Positions 53,654-63,164 of a stretch of 64,000 nucleotides of DNA are shown here, in pieces; the stretch's first letter is position 1, and each line of letters opens with the position of its first letter. The position numbers were made by a program, and so were the translations under genes. Origin of the DNA: Lachnospira multipara ATCC 19207 (GTDB lineage: Bacteria; Bacillota; Clostridia; Lachnospirales; Lachnospiraceae); NCBI RefSeq assembly GCF_000424105.1, contig NZ_AUJG01000011.1:27931-91930 (forward strand), read 5' to 3'. The notes beneath the pieces are model-generated. The model made no database searches, was not told the DNA's origin, and was given only the letters and a program-made list of their open reading frames with translations.

Positions 53654-54451
53654 ATGAAGATATTTGAAACACATGCTCACTTTGATGATGAGTGTTATGA
53701 TGAGGACAGAGAAATTCTTATTGATGAAATGATTGGTGAGAATGGTATAATAGAATCAATTGTAAATGTTGGGGCTAGTTTTAAGGGTTGTAAGGACTCT
53801 GTAGAATTAGCTAAGAAGTATGATCAGATTTATGCAGCCATTGGCTTGCATCCTGAAGATATAGAAAGTCTTGATGATGAGGTTATTGAATGGCTTACAA
53901 ATCAAGTAAAGACTAATGAGAAGGTAGTGGCAATTGGAGAAATTGGACTTGATTATCACTATGATGAACCAGATAGAGAGCTTCAAAAGGAAGCCTTTAA
54001 AAGACAGCTTATTTTGGCCTCAGACCTTAATAAGCCAATAATTATTCACTCAAGAGATGCATGTAAGGATACACTAGACATTTTAAGAGATACATTAGAT
54101 ACAAGCGGTGAGCATGTTTATAAAAATGGCGGAATAATTCATTGTTATTCTTATTCAAAGGAAGCAGCCCTAGATTTCCTAGATCTTGGTTTTCACATTG
54201 GAGTAGGAGGAGTTGTAACCTTTAAGAATGCTAAGAAATTAAAGGAGGCCGTAAAGGTCATCCCTCTTGATAGATTAGTTCTTGAAACAGATAGTCCATA
54301 TATGGCACCGGAACCTCACAGAGGTAGCAGAAACGACAGTAGAAATATTCAGTATGTAGCTGAAAAAATTGCTGAATTAAAGGAAGTATCAGCACAGGAA
54401 ATTATAGATATAACAAACCAGAATGCAAAAAAACTCTTTTGGAGGAACTAA
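53654..54451 (+). CDS. TatD-family metal-dependent DNase
   Basis: A 265-residue TIM-barrel hydrolase. The metal ligands of the family are visible: ETHAHFDD near the start, GEIGLDYHY, IHSRDA, IHCYSY and ETDSPYMAPEP. TatD proteins are 3'-5' exonucleases or phosphodiesterases. The stop overlaps the start of the adenine deaminase gene (TAATG), so the two are coupled. The 220-base spacer upstream, divergent from the kinases, is AT-rich with a possible TATAAT near 53575 but no clear operator. Confidence 0.92.
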   Translation: MKIFETHAHFDDECYDEDREILIDEMIGENGIIESIVNVGASFKGCKDSVELAKKYDQIYAAIGLHPEDIESLDDEVIEWLTNQVKTNEKVVAIGEIGLDYHYDEPDRELQKEAFKRQLILASDLNKPIIIHSRDACKDTLDILRDTLDTSGEHVYKNGGIIHCYSYSKEAALDFLDLGFHIGVGGVVTFKNAKKLKEAVKVIPLDRLVLETDSPYMAPEPHRGSRNDSRNIQYVAEKIAELKEVSAQEIIDITNQNAKKLFWRN

Positions 54452-56181
54452 TGGACAAATCAAAACTACATAAACTTATTGATGTGGCAGCAGCAAGACA
54501 AGAAGCTGATTTGGTAATTAAGAACGGCAAGATTATTGATGTCTATCAGGGCAAGATAATTGAAGGCGATATTGCAATTTCCGATGATTATATAGCTGGT
54601 ATTGGAAATTATAAGGGTAAGGAAGAGATTGATGTAGAGGGAGCTTATGTATCTCCCGGTTTTATTGATGGTCATATTCATATTGAGTCTTCCTATATGA
54701 CACCGGAGGAATTTTCAAGACTAGTTGTACCTCATGGAACTACAACAGTTATAACAGATCCCCATGAGATTACTAACGTGTGTGGAATTGATGGCCTTGA
54801 TTACATGATTGAGGCAGCAGCAAGCACAGCCCTTGATATTAGAGTGATGGTGCCAAGCTGTGTACCAAGCACACCCTTTGAGAATTCCGGGGCGGTTGTA
54901 AGTGCAAAGGATATTGAAAATATTTTCAAAACAAGGAAAGTTCATGGCCTAGCTGAGTTTATGAACAGCGTAGGCGTTATTAATAATGATGAGGAGTGTG
55001 TGGCAAAGTTAGCTGCAACCATTGAATCTGGCAGGGTTATTGATGGCCATGCCCCAGATGTTGCTGGAAATGAGCTTAATGCCTATATTGCAGCGGGCAT
55101 CTCAACAGATCACGAGTGCAGCATAATAGAGGACATGGAGAATAAGCTTTCTCGTGGTATGTATATTTTGCTTCGCCATGGCTCAGCTTGTCATGATTTA
55201 GAAAATCTACTTCCAGGGGTCAATGAAGAAAATTATAAGAGATGTCTTCTTTGCTCAGATGATAGACAGATTCATACAATCTTTGAAGAGGGCCATGTTG
55301 ATGACTTAGTTAGAAGATGTATTAAGGCAGGAATTAAGCCAATTCATGCTATTAGAATGGCAACACTTAATGCAGCTGAGTGTTATGGTATTAAGGAAAT
55401 TGGTGGAATTGCGCCGGGAAAGAAGGCTAATCTTGCAGTCTTTAATAATCTTGAGGACTTAAAGGCAGTAATGACTTTTATTGACGGTAAGCTTTGCGCT
55501 AAAGAGGGCAAATACTTACTTCCAGTTAAAAGAGTAGATGTTACAAAGGTATCTTCTTCAGTTAATGTTAAAGATTTTAGTGAGGCTAAACTTAAATTAG
55601 AGTTAAAGTCTAATAGGGTTAAGACTATGAATATCTGCCCAGATGGGGTTTTAACTAAGGCTGGAGTTGAAGAGATTGAATTAGATGATAAGGGCGATTT
55701 TGTCTATAATAAGGATAAGGATATTGTAAAGATAGCAGTAGTTGAGAGGCATCATGGTACAGGAAATGTTAGCGTTGCATTTTTAAAGGAATTTGGAATT
55801 AAAGAGGGTGCAATTGCCCTATCTGTGGCTCACGATTCCCACAACATTATTGCTGTAGGCACTTCAAATACTCAAATTGCTATGGCAGTTAATGAGGTTA
55901 TAAAGATGACGGGTGGTATAGCTATTGTTCACAAGGATGAAGTAAAACATGCTATTCCGCTTACAGTGGCAGGAATTATGAGTACTGAAAATGCAGAGAC
56001 TTTTAATGAGAAGTTAGCTGCCGCTCATAAATTTGCCCATGAGGTTTTAAAGGTGGATAAGGACAAGGACCCATTTATGGTGCTTTGCTTTATGGCACTT
56101 CCAGTAATCCCAGAACTTAAGATTACTGATATGGGACTTTTTGATGTAAATGAATTTAGATTTACAAGCCTTGAGGCCTAG
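54451..56181 (+). CDS. ade: Adenine deaminase
   Basis: Deaminates adenine to hypoxanthine and ammonia in purine salvage. It is 576 residues of the amidohydrolase superfamily. The metal motif GFIDGHIHIES lies near residue 75, followed by TTTVITDPHEI, DGHAPDVAG and the C-terminal segment MGLFDVNEF. Start 54451 has GGAGG 6 bases upstream inside tatD. The purine permease gene lies convergent just downstream, matching salvage of imported bases. Confidence 0.95.
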   Translation: MDKSKLHKLIDVAAARQEADLVIKNGKIIDVYQGKIIEGDIAISDDYIAGIGNYKGKEEIDVEGAYVSPGFIDGHIHIESSYMTPEEFSRLVVPHGTTTVITDPHEITNVCGIDGLDYMIEAAASTALDIRVMVPSCVPSTPFENSGAVVSAKDIENIFKTRKVHGLAEFMNSVGVINNDEECVAKLAATIESGRVIDGHAPDVAGNELNAYIAAGISTDHECSIIEDMENKLSRGMYILLRHGSACHDLENLLPGVNEENYKRCLLCSDDRQIHTIFEEGHVDDLVRRCIKAGIKPIHAIRMATLNAAECYGIKEIGGIAPGKKANLAVFNNLEDLKAVMTFIDGKLCAKEGKYLLPVKRVDVTKVSSSVNVKDFSEAKLKLELKSNRVKTMNICPDGVLTKAGVEEIELDDKGDFVYNKDKDIVKIAVVERHHGTGNVSVAFLKEFGIKEGAIALSVAHDSHNIIAVGTSNTQIAMAVNEVIKMTGGIAIVHKDEVKHAIPLTVAGIMSTENAETFNEKLAAAHKFAHEVLKVDKDKDPFMVLCFMALPVIPELKITDMGLFDVNEFRFTSLEA

Positions 56182-56218
56182 AAGATTAGAAGTTTAGAAA
56201 GCTAGAGCTTAGAAATTC

Positions 56219-56345
56219 AACTCAGTCGGAGTACAAGCTCCGACTGAGTTAAACGCTCCGCGAGGATGCGCACGGATTCGGACAGGAATTTGTCTGCTGA
56301 AGCAGACCCGAATCCGGCGCGCAAGACTCGCGAGCGAGTCTTGAC
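56219..56345. repeat. GC-rich structured repeat, copy 2 (127 bp)
   Basis: Same three-hairpin element as at 39713-39840, differing by one missing G in the first loop. It lies between ade and a terminator, in non-coding DNA. Flanks outside the element are unrelated to those of copy 1, so its ends are sharply defined: AACTCAGT on the left and GTCTTGAC on the right. Confidence 0.9.
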
Positions 56346-56372
56346 TTTGCTATAAAAATTAATATAAAAAAT

Positions 56373-56404
56373 AAGCCAGTAGAAATTAATCTACTGGCTT
56401 TTCT
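56373..56404. terminator. Bidirectional terminator of ade and the purine permease
   Basis: AAGCCAGTAGA (56373-56383) and TCTACTGGCTT (56390-56400) form a perfect 11-bp stem. There are A residues on the left and TTCTTT on the right. Confidence 0.85.
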
Positions 56405-56429
56405 TTATACGTCAATATTCAAACCTTAA

Positions 56430-57803
56430 TTAGCTAAAGTTAGTGATTAAAGAAGCAATTCTAAGTGCGAATAATACGAATACAACCCACATAACAGGGC
56501 TAACGTCCTTAGCCTTCTTTGTGCAAACCTTTACGATTACCCAAGAAACAACGGCAAACATAATACCGTTTGAGATTGAGTATGTTAAAGGCATGATAAG
56601 AACTGCAAGGTAAGCACCGATTGCATCAGCTGCATCAGCTTCAAAATCAATCTTAGTGATTGATGTAAGCATAAGCATACCAACATAGATAAGTGCTGGA
56701 GATGTAGCAAATGAAGGGATAGCAAGGAATACAGGGCTAAATAATAAAGCTACGATGAATAATAAACCTGAAACGCAAGCTGTAAGACCTGTCTTACCAC
56801 CTTCAGCAACACCAGCAGAAGATTCTACGAAAGATGTAACTGTAGATGTACCAAGAGCAGCACCAAGTACTGTACCAATAGCATCAGCCATAAATACTCT
56901 ACCAACTCTTGGAAGTGTACCATCTTCCTTAAGTAACTTAGCCTTATCTGCAACACCTACTACAGTACCAACTGTATCGAAAAGATCTACAAATAAGAAA
57001 CTGAATAAAATAGCGATGAACTGAATGATATGTTCTCCAGCCCAAGCGAAGTTGAAGTGGAAAGCTGTTTCCTTAAGACCGCTAAAGCTTGAAACGCTAA
57101 TAACGCCGCTAGGAATAAGTGAGTAAACACCATTTTCAACATCAACTACATACCAACCAATCTTCTCAGCAATAATACCAAGAATCCAAGTTGTAATTAT
57201 ACCAATAAGTACAGAACCCTTAACGTGGTAGTGACTTAAAATAACAATAATAAGTAAACCAACAAGACATAATACAACGTCTGGTCTTGAGAAATCACCA
57301 AGATCTACAAGTGTTGAATCACTAGCGATAGTAACGTTAGCACCCTTAAGACCGATGAAAGCGATAAATAAACCGATACCAGCAGTAATACCATACTTAA
57401 CGTTCTGTGGAATACCGTTGATAATCTGTTCTCTAACCTTGAAGATAGAGATTACGATGAAGATTAAACCTTCAACGAAAACTGCTGTTAATGCAACTGT
57501 GAAAGCATTAGCTCCCATATCTGATAATTCTGTTAAACATACTGTGTAAGCAAAATAAGCATTAAGACCTAAACCAGCAGAAAGTACGATTGGGTAATTA
57601 GCCCAAAGACCCATAACAAAAGTAGCAACAGCGGATGCTAAACAAGTAGCAATGAATACACCGTCCTGATTCATTACTGTACCTAAGATGTTAGGATTTA
57701 CAGCTAGGATGTAAGCCATGGCAAGGAATGTTGTAATACCGGCAATTACTTCGGTTTTAACATTAGTGCCGTGTTCTTTGAGTTTAAATGTTTTTTCAAG
57801 CAT
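56430..57803 (-). CDS. NCS2/AzgA-type hypoxanthine-guanine-adenine permease
   Basis: A 457-residue membrane transporter with about 12-14 segments. AzgA landmarks are EVIAGITTFLAMAYILAVNP, GLGLNAYFAYTVCL, DLFDTVGTVVGVADKA and GTSTVTSFVESSAGVAEGG. It imports purine bases by proton symport. I prefer ATG 57803 (MLEKTFKLKEHGT); the frame continues 20 residues upstream in basic, non-family sequence. No purine riboswitch is visible in the upstream region on this strand. Confidence 0.93.
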   Translation of the reverse strand: MLEKTFKLKEHGTNVKTEVIAGITTFLAMAYILAVNPNILGTVMNQDGVFIATCLASAVATFVMGLWANYPIVLSAGLGLNAYFAYTVCLTELSDMGANAFTVALTAVFVEGLIFIVISIFKVREQIINGIPQNVKYGITAGIGLFIAFIGLKGANVTIASDSTLVDLGDFSRPDVVLCLVGLLIIVILSHYHVKGSVLIGIITTWILGIIAEKIGWYVVDVENGVYSLIPSGVISVSSFSGLKETAFHFNFAWAGEHIIQFIAILFSFLFVDLFDTVGTVVGVADKAKLLKEDGTLPRVGRVFMADAIGTVLGAALGTSTVTSFVESSAGVAEGGKTGLTACVSGLLFIVALLFSPVFLAIPSFATSPALIYVGMLMLTSITKIDFEADAADAIGAYLAVLIMPLTYSISNGIMFAVVSWVIVKVCTKKAKDVSPVMWVVFVLFALRIASLITNFS

Positions 57804-58081
57804 TTTGTTCTCTCTCTTTCTTTTTTTATAAATGTATTTTGCGCGATATTTACTAATAAACATAAAAATATTTAAAGTAAATAAACGAACATCTAAATTA
57901 TAACAAAAAGTCTTAGAATAATAAATATAAAAATTTATTTTTTGTTAAATGTTAATTATCTAAAGTGACTATACTTATAATATTGATAATAACTTCATGA
58001 AATGGTATAATTTTTACAGATGTTAAAATGTATATGAGTTTGTGAATGCAAAATTGAAAATTTGTAATTGGGGGATTTAAT

Positions 58082-60574
58082 ATGACTAATGATGAACTAA
58101 AAGATTATGTAATTGATAATATAGATTTAGCCATAGAAAATGCGTATATAGAGCCTTTTTATCAGCCAGTTATAAGGACTATAACTGGTAAGTTATGTGG
58201 TCTTGAAGCTCTTGCCAGGTGGATTGATCCAGAGTATGGAATGATTTCGCCGGCTATTTTTGTGCCTGCACTTGAGTCTGTAGGACAAATCTATAAGTTA
58301 GATTTATATATTATGGAACGTGTATGTAAGGATTTTGTAGCGCGAAAGGAAAAGGCGGGTTATGTAGTTCCTTTTTCATTGAATCTATCCCGTCAAGATT
58401 TCGATAAGTGTGATATAGCTGAAATAATTGAGAAAAATGTAAAAAAGTATAATGTGCCAAGAAACATTTTAAATATAGAAATTACAGAAAGTTGTATTGG
58501 CAAAGATCCAGAGTTTATGAAGAAAGAAATAGATAAACTACATAATTTAGGTTATAGTATATGGATGGATGATTTTGGTAGTGAATATTCTTCTTTTAAT
58601 GTCTTAAAGGATTTTGATGTAGATGAATTAAAGATAGATATGAAGTTTATTTCTAGTGATGAAATAAAGGCTAAAAAGATAGTTATGTCTATTGTAGATA
58701 TGGCTAAGAAAATAGGAATTAAGACTCTAGCTGAAGGCGTTGAAACAAATGCTCAATATGAGTTTTTAAGAAATATAGGTTGTGAAAAGATTCAAGGATA
58801 TTTTTTTGGAAAACCAATGAGTCTAGAAGATATAACAGATTTTTTGGATAATTATAGTAATGGAGTAGAGTTACCTTATGAGAGCCATTATTATGACAAA
58901 ATAGGCTCTGTAAATATTTTAAGTCCGGCTACCTTTATGGGCTATAATGCAAAAGAATTAGATGAACTAGGTTTTAACACGCAGATTCCAATAACTATAG
59001 CGGAATTGAAAAATAATAAGCTTGAATTCATTTTCTATAATCAAAGCTTTGAAACACAGTTAAAAAGCTTTGATATTAATAGTGTGGAAATCTTAAAATT
59101 AATAGTTAATAATAAAGAAAATAGTCATTATGGAAAAATAATGGATATATTTAAACTTGCAGATCAGCTAGAGGAAAATTATGCAAGTGGTAATTTTATA
59201 ATTGATGATAAGTTATTTATTGCAAGAGTTTATAAGCTTGATACCTGTAATGAGAAAACAGCTTATGTATGTGCTATAGTAAGTATGGTAAATGACCAGG
59301 AATATCTTAATAAGATAACTAAGGAAAAATATATTAAGGCCTTATTTAATAAGTATGATAGAGTAGATGTATTTGACTTGACTGAATTAATTGATACAGA
59401 AATTTATGTTAACGACCAAAATATTCATAATTACGATGGCGCAGATATTCGTAGTAATATGGAAAAATATGCTGCTGACCGCATTTACTATGAAGACGTG
59501 GATAGGTATATGAAATTTTTTGATATGGCTACTTTAAGAAAGAGAATTCAAAACTCTAAAGAACGTATTTTAACTATTTATATAAGAGTTAAAGATGGCA
59601 ATGATTATGTATGGAAGGTTTTAGAATGTAATTATATAGGAAATAATAAGGTGATCGGAACTACAAGAAATGCTAGTGATTCAGAATTAAAATATGCGCC
59701 TTATTTAGTAAAGGAGGTAAATGTAACTAATATTAATTCTTATGAGGCTTCTTTTAGTCAAGTTAATCCTAATGTAATCTGTTATTGGAAGAATTTAGAG
59801 TTAAGATATACAGATGCAACTAAGGGGTATATTAATTTTTATGGCATTGAAAGTCTGAAAGATATTTTGAATAAAACCGACACGGAATTAAATTGGGTAG
59901 AGGATTCGATTGTTGCAGATAAAGAAAAAGAGGTTTTGAAAACAGGCATAAAAACAAGTCTTGTTGAGACTGTAAACGTAAAAAATGAAACAAAGGTTCT
60001 TGCAATTGACCTGTCGCCAATTTATGATAATGGAAAAATTATAGGCTTAATGGGCTATATAACAGATGTTTATGATCAGGTTAAATTAGGGGAAAGCACT
60101 CTTTTTATAGATGATTATTCTGGCACTTTAAATACTAAGGGATTAATGTCCGAGGTTAATAAATTTTCAGACGAATTCTTACTAAATAATAAGAAGTATG
60201 CAGTTCTAATTGTTGATATTAAAGACTTTAAGTACGCTGTAAAAAATTATGGTAAGTTTTTTGCTAAGGATATTCTAAATGTAATTGGTAAGAAATTAGT
60301 AGATATTGTTGGCGTAAAGGGAGTCGTAGGAAGAATAGAAACAGACCACTTTATGATTTTAACTAGATATAAAGTGGAAAGTGAATTAGAAGAACTTAAA
60401 GAAAAATTATTGTTAGAAATTAACAAAATTAATAAGATTTCTAATAAATCATTTACAATTGATGCGTATATAGAATATACTACTTGCTTGGAAGACGATA
60501 CGACAGAAAAATTAATTGGTCGTACAATGAATAGAATAGCTCAGATAAAGAGCAAAAATAGGAATGGTGAATAA
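58082..60574 (+). CDS. c-di-GMP phosphodiesterase (EAL) with degenerate GGDEF
   Basis: An 830-residue soluble protein. The EAL domain is N-terminal (about 10-255) and looks active: LEALARW, NLSRQDF, EITES, WMDDFGSEYSSF, ELKID and LAEGVET. PAS-like regions fill the middle. The C-terminal GGDEF-like domain (about 675-830) has RIETDHF in place of GGDEF, so it should not make c-di-GMP. The EAL-first order is the reverse of the common GGDEF-EAL layout. The stop is 1 base before the phosphofructokinase start, so the two are cotranscribed. Confidence 0.88.
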   Translation: MTNDELKDYVIDNIDLAIENAYIEPFYQPVIRTITGKLCGLEALARWIDPEYGMISPAIFVPALESVGQIYKLDLYIMERVCKDFVARKEKAGYVVPFSLNLSRQDFDKCDIAEIIEKNVKKYNVPRNILNIEITESCIGKDPEFMKKEIDKLHNLGYSIWMDDFGSEYSSFNVLKDFDVDELKIDMKFISSDEIKAKKIVMSIVDMAKKIGIKTLAEGVETNAQYEFLRNIGCEKIQGYFFGKPMSLEDITDFLDNYSNGVELPYESHYYDKIGSVNILSPATFMGYNAKELDELGFNTQIPITIAELKNNKLEFIFYNQSFETQLKSFDINSVEILKLIVNNKENSHYGKIMDIFKLADQLEENYASGNFIIDDKLFIARVYKLDTCNEKTAYVCAIVSMVNDQEYLNKITKEKYIKALFNKYDRVDVFDLTELIDTEIYVNDQNIHNYDGADIRSNMEKYAADRIYYEDVDRYMKFFDMATLRKRIQNSKERILTIYIRVKDGNDYVWKVLECNYIGNNKVIGTTRNASDSELKYAPYLVKEVNVTNINSYEASFSQVNPNVICYWKNLELRYTDATKGYINFYGIESLKDILNKTDTELNWVEDSIVADKEKEVLKTGIKTSLVETVNVKNETKVLAIDLSPIYDNGKIIGLMGYITDVYDQVKLGESTLFIDDYSGTLNTKGLMSEVNKFSDEFLLNNKKYAVLIVDIKDFKYAVKNYGKFFAKDILNVIGKKLVDIVGVKGVVGRIETDHFMILTRYKVESELEELKEKLLLEINKINKISNKSFTIDAYIEYTTCLEDDTTEKLIGRTMNRIAQIKSKNRNGE

Positions 60575-60575
60575 T

Positions 60576-61808
60576 ATGAGAAATGCTGTTATAGCACAAT
60601 CAGGTGGCCCTACAGTGGCAATTAATGCTAGCTTAGCTGGTGTTTTAGATTATAATGTGGAAAATGCTACATTTTCAAAGATTTATGGCTCTCTTAACGG
60701 AATTACTGGAATTCTAGAGGACAGATTTATTGATTTATCTGAAAAAATGGCCGGATGTGATAACTTTATTGAAAAGTTAAAGCTTACACCTGCTATGTAC
60801 CTTGGTTCATGTAGATACAAGATGCCTCTACCAGAGGATAAGCCAGAAGTTTATGAGAAGATTTTTGCTTTCTTTAAGGAACATGAAATCGATGCTTTTT
60901 TCTATATTGGTGGAAATGACTCAATGGATACAGTAGATAGATTATCAAAGTATGCTAAGTCAATTAATAGTGATGTGAGAGTTATTGGTATTCCAAAGAC
61001 TATTGATAACGATTTGGTTCATATTGATCATACACCAGGTTTTGGTTCCGCTGCGAAATATGTTGCAACTTCAATTCTTGAAATGGCACATGACACATAT
61101 ATTTATAAGCTTAAGTCAGTTACAATTGTTGAAATCATGGGACGTGATGCCGGTTGGTTAACTGCTGCTTCAGTACTTGCAAGAAATTCTTATAGCAAGG
61201 CACCACATCTTATCTATTTACCAGAAGTAGCTTTTGATGCTAAGGAATGCGTTGAAGATGTAAAGGCTTTACTTGAAAAGCAGGATGATGTAATTATTGC
61301 AATATCAGAAGGTATTAGAGATAAGGAAGGTAATTATTTCTCAGCTTCTGAAAGTAAGTTAGATAAATTTGGACATGTACAGCTAAGTGGTGCAGGTAAG
61401 GCATTAGAGCACTTAATCGCTAACGAAGTGGGTTGCAAGGTTCGTTCTGTTGAATTAAACATTTTACAAAGAGCAGCCTCTCATCTTGCTTCTCTTACTG
61501 ATTTAGAAGAATCAGTTATGTTAGGTAAGACAGCAGCAGATCTGGCAACTAAAGGTGAAACAGGTCTTATGGCTACTATCACAAGAACTTCTAATGATCC
61601 TTATAAGACAGTTTATGGTGGACATCCAGTTTGTGAAATTGCTAATGGAGTTAAGGGTGTTCCAAGAGAATGGATTAATGAGAGAGGTAATGACCTTACA
61701 GAAGATATGGTTACTTATCTTAAGCCTCTTATTAAGGGTGAGCCAAAGCTTAGCTTTAAGGATGGTATGCCAGAGTATCTTGATGTTACACATTTAATTG
61801 AGCAGTAG
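60576..61808 (+). CDS. PPi-type 6-phosphofructokinase
   Basis: A 410-residue glycolytic enzyme. YIGGNDSMDT near residue 110 and IPKTIDNDL near residue 140 mark the family. The Lys in PKTIDND and a non-Gly residue in GGNDS are typical of pyrophosphate-dependent enzymes, though GGDDS is the commoner form. GFGSAAKYVATS and EIMGRDAGWL complete the active site. I chose ATG 60576 with AGGAATGG upstream over ATG 60564. Strong codon bias fits high expression, yet it follows an EAL gene. Confidence 0.9.
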   Translation: MRNAVIAQSGGPTVAINASLAGVLDYNVENATFSKIYGSLNGITGILEDRFIDLSEKMAGCDNFIEKLKLTPAMYLGSCRYKMPLPEDKPEVYEKIFAFFKEHEIDAFFYIGGNDSMDTVDRLSKYAKSINSDVRVIGIPKTIDNDLVHIDHTPGFGSAAKYVATSILEMAHDTYIYKLKSVTIVEIMGRDAGWLTAASVLARNSYSKAPHLIYLPEVAFDAKECVEDVKALLEKQDDVIIAISEGIRDKEGNYFSASESKLDKFGHVQLSGAGKALEHLIANEVGCKVRSVELNILQRAASHLASLTDLEESVMLGKTAADLATKGETGLMATITRTSNDPYKTVYGGHPVCEIANGVKGVPREWINERGNDLTEDMVTYLKPLIKGEPKLSFKDGMPEYLDVTHLIEQ

Positions 61809-61883
61809 GAAAATGTTTTGCCTCATGAATATGAGTAACTAAAGTGGTAAATTTTCTAAGAAATTAATTAAACAAAAAGCTAG

Positions 61884-61927
61884 ATTGCGTCTAATTGAGA
61901 ACTATTATCAATTGGACGCAATTTTTT
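61884..61927 (+). terminator. Intrinsic terminator of the phosphofructokinase gene
   Basis: ATTGCGTCTAATTG (61884-61897) pairs with CAATTGGACGCAAT (61909-61922) with one G-U, followed by TTTTT. Confidence 0.9.
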
Positions 61928-62018
61928 ATGGTTTTATTATTTTCTAAGACTTTAAAAATATTAAAAACTGGCTTATAATTAATTAGACGTTAATATAAAA
62001 CTAGGAGGATAATAGGTT

Positions 62019-62345
62019 ATGGGAATGCCAGATCAGACTATAGAGTTTAGATATGACACACAGTTATTATTAGATCAGTACGTAGAGGATGGAGTAGATC
62101 CAGACGATTTAGCTGATGATTTAACAGATGAAATTAGAGAATATGTTTTAGAGAATATTAAGGGCGATTCAATGGTAATCGCTGGTGATTCAGGTGAAGA
62201 TGAGTTTGGCGAGAAGGCTACAGTTAAGCTTCACTATCACACTAACGAACCATGGGATGTTCTTGCATATTGCAGAACTCACGGTGAAATTTATGACATC
62301 GTTGTAGAAGACATGGACAGACAGTCAAGAGATTTAAAGGGCTAA
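62019..62345 (+). CDS. Small acidic protein, unrecognised
   Basis: A 108-residue soluble acidic protein (DPDDLADDLTDEIREYVLEN). I do not recognise the family. The ribosome site AGGAGGATAAT and strong codon bias (AAG, GTT, AAC) indicate a real, well-expressed gene. It has no Cys pair or membrane segment. It stands alone between two terminators or spacers; the 128-base gap to the next gene holds only a short AGCCTTAAAGGCT palindrome. Confidence 0.7.
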   Translation: MGMPDQTIEFRYDTQLLLDQYVEDGVDPDDLADDLTDEIREYVLENIKGDSMVIAGDSGEDEFGEKATVKLHYHTNEPWDVLAYCRTHGEIYDIVVEDMDRQSRDLKG

Positions 62346-62473
62346 TATAAATATAGTAGCCTTAAAGGCTTTCTAGCTTTGATGTTTCAAGGCTTTCGTA
62401 TCAAAACTTTAATGCCGGAAAGAGCCAATCTTGCAGCTGTTGTTTATGAGTTTTTAACTTAGGAGGTATTATT

Positions 62474-62788
62474 ATGTTAAAGGTTTATGGTAGCGAAATG
62501 TGCCCAGATTGCATTAACTGCAAGAGAAATTTTGATGACAATGGTATCGAATATACATATATCGACATCAATAAGAATTTAAAGGACTTAAAGGATTTCT
62601 TAAAGATGAGAGACGAGAATCCGATTTTTGATAGACTTAAGGCTATTGGAGACATTGGAATTCCAGCAATCGTTATGGAAGACGACACAGTTTTCACTGA
62701 CTGGGAAGGCTTCTTATCAGAGAGAAATTTACCTATTACTTATGAAAATGTAGGCAAAGCCTGCAGTATTGATGGCAAGGGATGCTAA
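62474..62788 (+). CDS. Glutaredoxin-like protein
   Basis: A 104-residue thioredoxin-fold protein. The redox motif CPDC lies near residue 10 in EMCPDCINCKRNF, followed by IEYTYIDINKN and the cis-Pro region IGIPAIVMED. A further Cys pair lies near the C-terminus (ACSIDGKGC). It probably reduces disulfides or carries a metal in the cytoplasm. The start has AGGAGGTATT upstream. Confidence 0.88.
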   Translation: MLKVYGSEMCPDCINCKRNFDDNGIEYTYIDINKNLKDLKDFLKMRDENPIFDRLKAIGDIGIPAIVMEDDTVFTDWEGFLSERNLPITYENVGKACSIDGKGC

Positions 62789-62843
62789 TTGTAAAGATTT
62801 TAGCTTAGATAAGATTCTAATAGAAAATGTAAGATAATTATAG

Positions 62844-62866
62844 GGGCCTTCGGGCCCTTATTTTTA
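62844..62866 (+). terminator. Intrinsic terminator of the glutaredoxin-like gene
   Basis: GGGCC-TTCG-GGCCC (62844-62857), followed by TTATTTTTA. Confidence 0.85.
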
Positions 62867-62900
62867 TGCTTTAAATCCTAATCATCAAATAGTGTTAGTA

Positions 62901-62929
62901 TTGAAAATATTTATAGGATATGGTATCAT
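62901..62929 (+). promoter_or_regulatory. Promoter of the c-di-GMP riboswitch transcript
   Basis: TTGAAA (62901-62906) and TATCAT (62924-62929) with 17-base spacing. Transcription would start about 62936, shortly before the aptamer. Confidence 0.7.
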
Positions 62930-62952
62930 TTCCTTAGAAACTTACGTGAAAT

Positions 62953-63031
62953 TCAATATTGGGCAAAGCAGGGGAAATCCTGTGACGCAAAACTAGAGGG
63001 CCTTTAAAATGGTAGCCAGGTGCATAAAATG
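62953..63031 (+). promoter_or_regulatory. c-di-GMP-I (GEMM) riboswitch
   Basis: The hallmark segments are present in order. GGGCAAAGC is followed by a P1b stem CAGG-GGAAAT-CCTG, the conserved TGACGCAAAA, and the second stem GGGCC...GGTAGCCAGGTGC containing a TTTAAAA-type loop region. The order and spacing fit the Vc2-type class I aptamer. A terminator follows, so c-di-GMP would control read-through into the repeat-protein gene. The sign (on or off) cannot be told by eye. Confidence 0.88.
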
Positions 63032-63037
63032 ACATTT

Positions 63038-63070
63038 AGCGCTATTCTTTTAAAGAATGGCGCTCTTTTT
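63038..63070 (+). terminator. Riboswitch expression-platform terminator
   Basis: AGCGCTATTCTTT (63038-63050) pairs with AAGAATGGCGCT (63053-63064), followed by CTTTTT. It lies directly after the c-di-GMP aptamer and before the gene at 63165. Confidence 0.8.
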
Positions 63071-63164
63071 GTGTCATACAACATTTTATTTTGGCCTAAA
63101 CAAAGGATTACAGCTTTCCCGTTGAACTAATAAATACTCTAAAGGGTTTTTGAGAGGTGAAGTT

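Noticed and set aside
57804..57960. Purine riboswitch upstream of the purine permease
   Set aside because: No TATA-rich P1 with the conserved loop motifs of the purine aptamer is visible on the minus strand.
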